Assembly: GCA_030583665.1 (NCBI GenBank)
Contig: CP129469.1
Location: 1,445,043 to 1,509,042 of the forward strand
Source: Candidatus Jettenia sp. AMX2
GTDB lineage: Bacteria > Planctomycetota > Brocadiia > Brocadiales > Brocadiaceae
Length of the DNA: 64,000 nt
Direction of reading: 5' to 3'
The notes under the pieces were generated by a model. The model did not search any database. It saw only the letters and a list, made by a program, of their open reading frames with translations, and was not told where the DNA came from. Position numbers and translations under genes: made by a program. Below are positions 61,414 to 64,000 of the stretch, one piece after another. How positions within the stretch are numbered: the stretch's first letter is position 1; every line of letters begins with the position of its first letter.

Positions 61414-64000
61414 TTATTTTGTTTCCTCATGCTCTGTAAATTTAACGTCTTTAATACCATGCTTGAGTTTCAACTCCTGGATGGCACAGTAGAGGGTTGG
61501 AACAATAAGCATCGTCATAATCTCGATGAACATACCTCCAAAACTGGGAATGGCCATGGGTACCATGATATCAGATCCCCTGCCGGTTGAGGTAAGTACC
61601 GGTAACAACGCAAGAACGGTGGTTGCAGTTGTCATCAGACAAGGACGCACACGCCGCAAACCTGCCGCAATAGTCGCCTCACGTGCTTCTCTGTATGACG
61701 TGATCTTCCGCTTCCAGAAACTTTGGTCCAGATAGGTTGCCATTACAACACCATCATCTGTGGCGATTCCAAACAATGCCAGAAAGCCAACCCATATGGC
61801 AACGCTCAGATTGATGGTATGCACCTGGAACAACGTCCTCATATTGGTTCCAAAGACTTCAAAGTCCAGAAACCAGGGCTGAGCATACAGCCAGATCATA
61901 ATGAATCCACCTGCCCAGGCAACCATAATGCCGGTGAATACCAACGAGGTAGTAATAGTAGATCTGAAATGGAAGTAAAGGATGAGAAAGATAATAAGTA
62001 AAGACAGCGGTAAAACAATGGAAAGGGTCTTCTGTGCTCGGATTTGATGTTCATAAGCCCCGGCAAACCTGTAACTGACCCCGGCGGGAAGACTAAACTC
62101 ACCGGTCATGATTTTTTCCTGAAGATAACGCTGGCAGTCTTCTACAACATTAACTTCGGCATATTCAGGTTTTTTGTCAAAGAGTACGTATCCGACCAGG
62201 AATGTATCCTCGCTTTTGATTTCCTGGGGTCCCCTGACGTACCTGATGTCGGCTACCTGGGTTATTGGAATTTGTGCACCATCATGGGCTGTGACGAGGA
62301 TGCGCCCAAGCGTCTCGATCTGATCCCGCAATTCACGCAGATACCGTACCCGTACCGGATACCGTTCCCTTCCCTCTACCGTGGTTGTGATCTGACGCCC
62401 GCCAATGGCGATCTCGACAACATCCTGAACACCTTGTATGGTCAGACCATACCTGGCAATTGCCTCACGGTTAAAATCGATCTCAAGATACGGCTTACCA
62501 ACGATACGATCTGCGATAACCGTGGCTGATTCAACGCTCGGTACCTCTTTCAGAAAGCGTTCAATATCCAGAGAGACGCGTTCAATTGTTTCCAGATCGG
62601 GTCCGTAGACCTTTACGCCAATGGGGGCTCGCATCCCGGTCTGGAGCATCACTACCCGTGCAGCGATGGGCTGTAATTTGGGTGCAGATGTGGTGCCGGG
62701 TATTTCTGCGGCCTTGATGATCTCTTCCCAGATATCGTCAGGTGACCTGATATGATCGCGCCATTGACGGAAGGGTCTTCCCTGAGGATCGGGGATTAAA
62801 TTACCGTCTTCGTCCCGCACGAACTCCTCCCGTTTCGTATCATACTGGAAATTGATACGGCGGCCGTTTTCATCGGTAACGTATTCAGACTTATAATTTA
62901 TAACGGTTTCGATCATCGAAACAGGGGCCGGGTCCAAGGGTGTTTCGGCCCTGCCAAGCTTTCCGACAACCATTTCAACCTCAGGGATCGAAATAAGTTG
63001 CTTGTCCTGATACCGTAAAATATCGATGACCTCATCGATCGAGGCATGGGGCATAGTAGTCGGCATGTAAAGATACGAGCCTTCATCGAGTGGAGGCATA
63101 AATTCTTTGCCTAGACCAGGAAATAAATCCGAAGCAGCATTCCAAAAGGAGGTTTCCCGTATGGTCTCCGGTTTAATCCCGATATGTTTTGCCATGTTCG
63201 GGATAAAACCAAACACACGGTCGAAACCCATCCATACAGAGACCCCCATCAGCAGGATCAGCGTGGGTATGAGCAGGAAAAGTTTCTTATGGTCCAGGCA
63301 CCAGCCTAGTATCGGGGCATATAAATATTGCACAAAGATCTGGAAAAAAAGCAACAGCCCCCCGATGAGTATTGTGATAAAAAAAAGATTCCTCAGCATC
63401 CCTTTTTCAGGGCCAAGCGGAAGCCACTGTCCGGTAAGGAGTATGCCAACAAACAAAGCGGCACCAATGGTAACTATCCATAATCCGTAACGGCGAATGT
63501 AACGGGGCAGATAGCCTTCTGATATATAATAAGTTCCCAGAAGGGTAATGATGAGACCGGCCCACCAAGCAAACCAGATACCGATAATAATACCCGCGAT
63601 AATAAGCCCGATAAGGAAAAACTGTTTTATCCTTTGCGACCGGATCCTGGCGGTAAAAAGAACATGGGCAATCGGGGGGATGATCATTATTGCCACAATG
63701 ACCGAGGAAAATAGGGCAAATGTCTTTGTAAATGCTAACGGTTTGAAGAGTTTCCCTTCAGGGCCGATCATGGTAAATACGGGCAGAAAACTTATAATGG
63801 TCGTCGAGACGGCTGTCAGCACTGCACCCGATACCTCACGGGATGCCCGGAAAATGACCTCAAGGCGATTTTCATCAGGATCCGCCTCATCAAGGTGTTT
63901 CAGAATATTCTCACACATAATGATTCCCATATCGACCATGGTACCAATGGCAATGGCGATGCCTGACAGGGCCACGATATTTGCATCCACGCCAAAGGTC
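61414..64000 (-). CDS. cusA: CusA/CzcA-family heavy-metal efflux RND pump, 5' end beyond window
   Basis: This inner-membrane RND pump exports metal ions through a tripartite channel, driven by the proton gradient. About 860 residues are in the window; the N-terminal part is beyond the right edge. The frame enters with TFGVDANIVALSGIAIAIGTMVD, the TM4 region with the proton-relay Asp, and VDMGIIMCEN. Later blocks are EFMPPLDEGSYLYMPTTMP, DPAPVSMIETV and MRAPIGVKVYGPDLETIE, close to the Cu/Ag pump CusA rather than CzcA, and Met-rich positions support copper or silver. The C-terminus is FTEHEETK. A YHS gene follows downstream. Cu/Ag specificity is inferred. Confidence 0.93.
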   Translation of the reverse strand, partial: TFGVDANIVALSGIAIAIGTMVDMGIIMCENILKHLDEADPDENRLEVIFRASREVSGAVLTAVSTTIISFLPVFTMIGPEGKLFKPLAFTKTFALFSSVIVAIMIIPPIAHVLFTARIRSQRIKQFFLIGLIIAGIIIGIWFAWWAGLIITLLGTYYISEGYLPRYIRRYGLWIVTIGAALFVGILLTGQWLPLGPEKGMLRNLFFITILIGGLLLFFQIFVQYLYAPILGWCLDHKKLFLLIPTLILLMGVSVWMGFDRVFGFIPNMAKHIGIKPETIRETSFWNAASDLFPGLGKEFMPPLDEGSYLYMPTTMPHASIDEVIDILRYQDKQLISIPEVEMVVGKLGRAETPLDPAPVSMIETVINYKSEYVTDENGRRINFQYDTKREEFVRDEDGNLIPDPQGRPFRQWRDHIRSPDDIWEEIIKAAEIPGTTSAPKLQPIAARVVMLQTGMRAPIGVKVYGPDLETIERVSLDIERFLKEVPSVESATVIADRIVGKPYLEIDFNREAIARYGLTIQGVQDVVEIAIGGRQITTTVEGRERYPVRVRYLRELRDQIETLGRILVTAHDGAQIPITQVADIRYVRGPQEIKSEDTFLVGYVLFDKKPEYAEVNVVEDCQRYLQEKIMTGEFSLPAGVSYRFAGAYEHQIRAQKTLSIVLPLSLLIIFLILYFHFRSTITTSLVFTGIMVAWAGGFIMIWLYAQPWFLDFEVFGTNMRTLFQVHTINLSVAIWVGFLALFGIATDDGVVMATYLDQSFWKRKITSYREAREATIAAGLRRVRPCLMTTATTVLALLPVLTSTGRGSDIMVPMAIPSFGGMFIEIMTMLIVPTLYCAIQELKLKHGIKDVKFTEHEETK

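Overview
The window looks like a chromosomal segment of an anammox planctomycete (Candidatus Brocadia, Jettenia or Kuenenia type). The evidence is a secreted eight-haem hydroxylamine oxidoreductase-like cytochrome, a fatty-acid-type locus combining acpS, a B12-type radical SAM protein and two ketosynthase-like proteins (the gene mix proposed for ladderane lipids), a V-type ATPase of the E/DUF2764/A/B/D/I/K layout, secreted YHS metal-site proteins, and AT-rich intergenic DNA full of short dispersed palindromes. The lineage is inferred from gene content, not from a marker gene. I saw no rRNA or tRNA gene and no CRISPR array.

Layout. 1-5.1 kb: acpS, B12/radical SAM protein, an intact ketosynthase and a second ketosynthase that has lost all three catalytic residues. 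5.1-8.2 kb (minus strand): two secreted zinc-ribbon paralogues and the octahaem cytochrome. 8.3-12 kb: repeat-rich gap, a Ca2+-type P-ATPase and an Smr protein. 12.3-20.7 kb: Mrp/Mbh-like Na+/H+ antiporter operon with three antiporter-like subunits, followed by a UspA protein. 20.7-23.6 kb: repeats, an IS630-type transposase remnant, an overlapping pair of tiny membrane proteins, and an HPF-cold-shock fusion behind a consensus sigma-70 promoter. 23.6-26.7 kb: two overlapping secreted paralogues, a TolB-like propeller protein and FxsA.

26.7-31.9 kb: a roughly 2-kb tandem duplication. Each unit holds a leader hairpin, a secreted acidic-repeat protein and a PAS-PAS-GGDEF-EAL gene. The first copy of the signalling gene is broken and the second is intact. 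31.9-35.5 kb (minus): histidine kinase, coiled-coil lipoprotein and NtrC-type regulator. 35.8-38.8 kb: a large six-hairpin glycosidase-like protein. 39-40.7 kb: an NSS-family Na+ symporter with a 32-residue MetS-type partner. 40.8-46.6 kb: Nudix, nitroreductase, radical SAM and small secreted proteins, with decayed YHS and cysK genes. 46.9-53.2 kb: DUF4139, DUF481 and VWA proteins, glgC and a receiver protein. 53.7-60.7 kb: the V-ATPase operon. 60.9-64 kb: a YHS protein and a CusA-type metal efflux pump that runs off the right edge.

The proteins suggest a cell using Na+ as well as H+: an Mrp-like antiporter, a V-ATPase whose K subunit carries the residues of a Na+ site, and a Na+-coupled symporter. 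The least explained parts are the paired active/degenerate ketosynthases with a radical SAM partner, the duplicated acidic-repeat/cyclic-di-GMP unit with a terminator-like leader hairpin, and the coiled-coil lipoprotein placed between a sensor kinase and its regulator.
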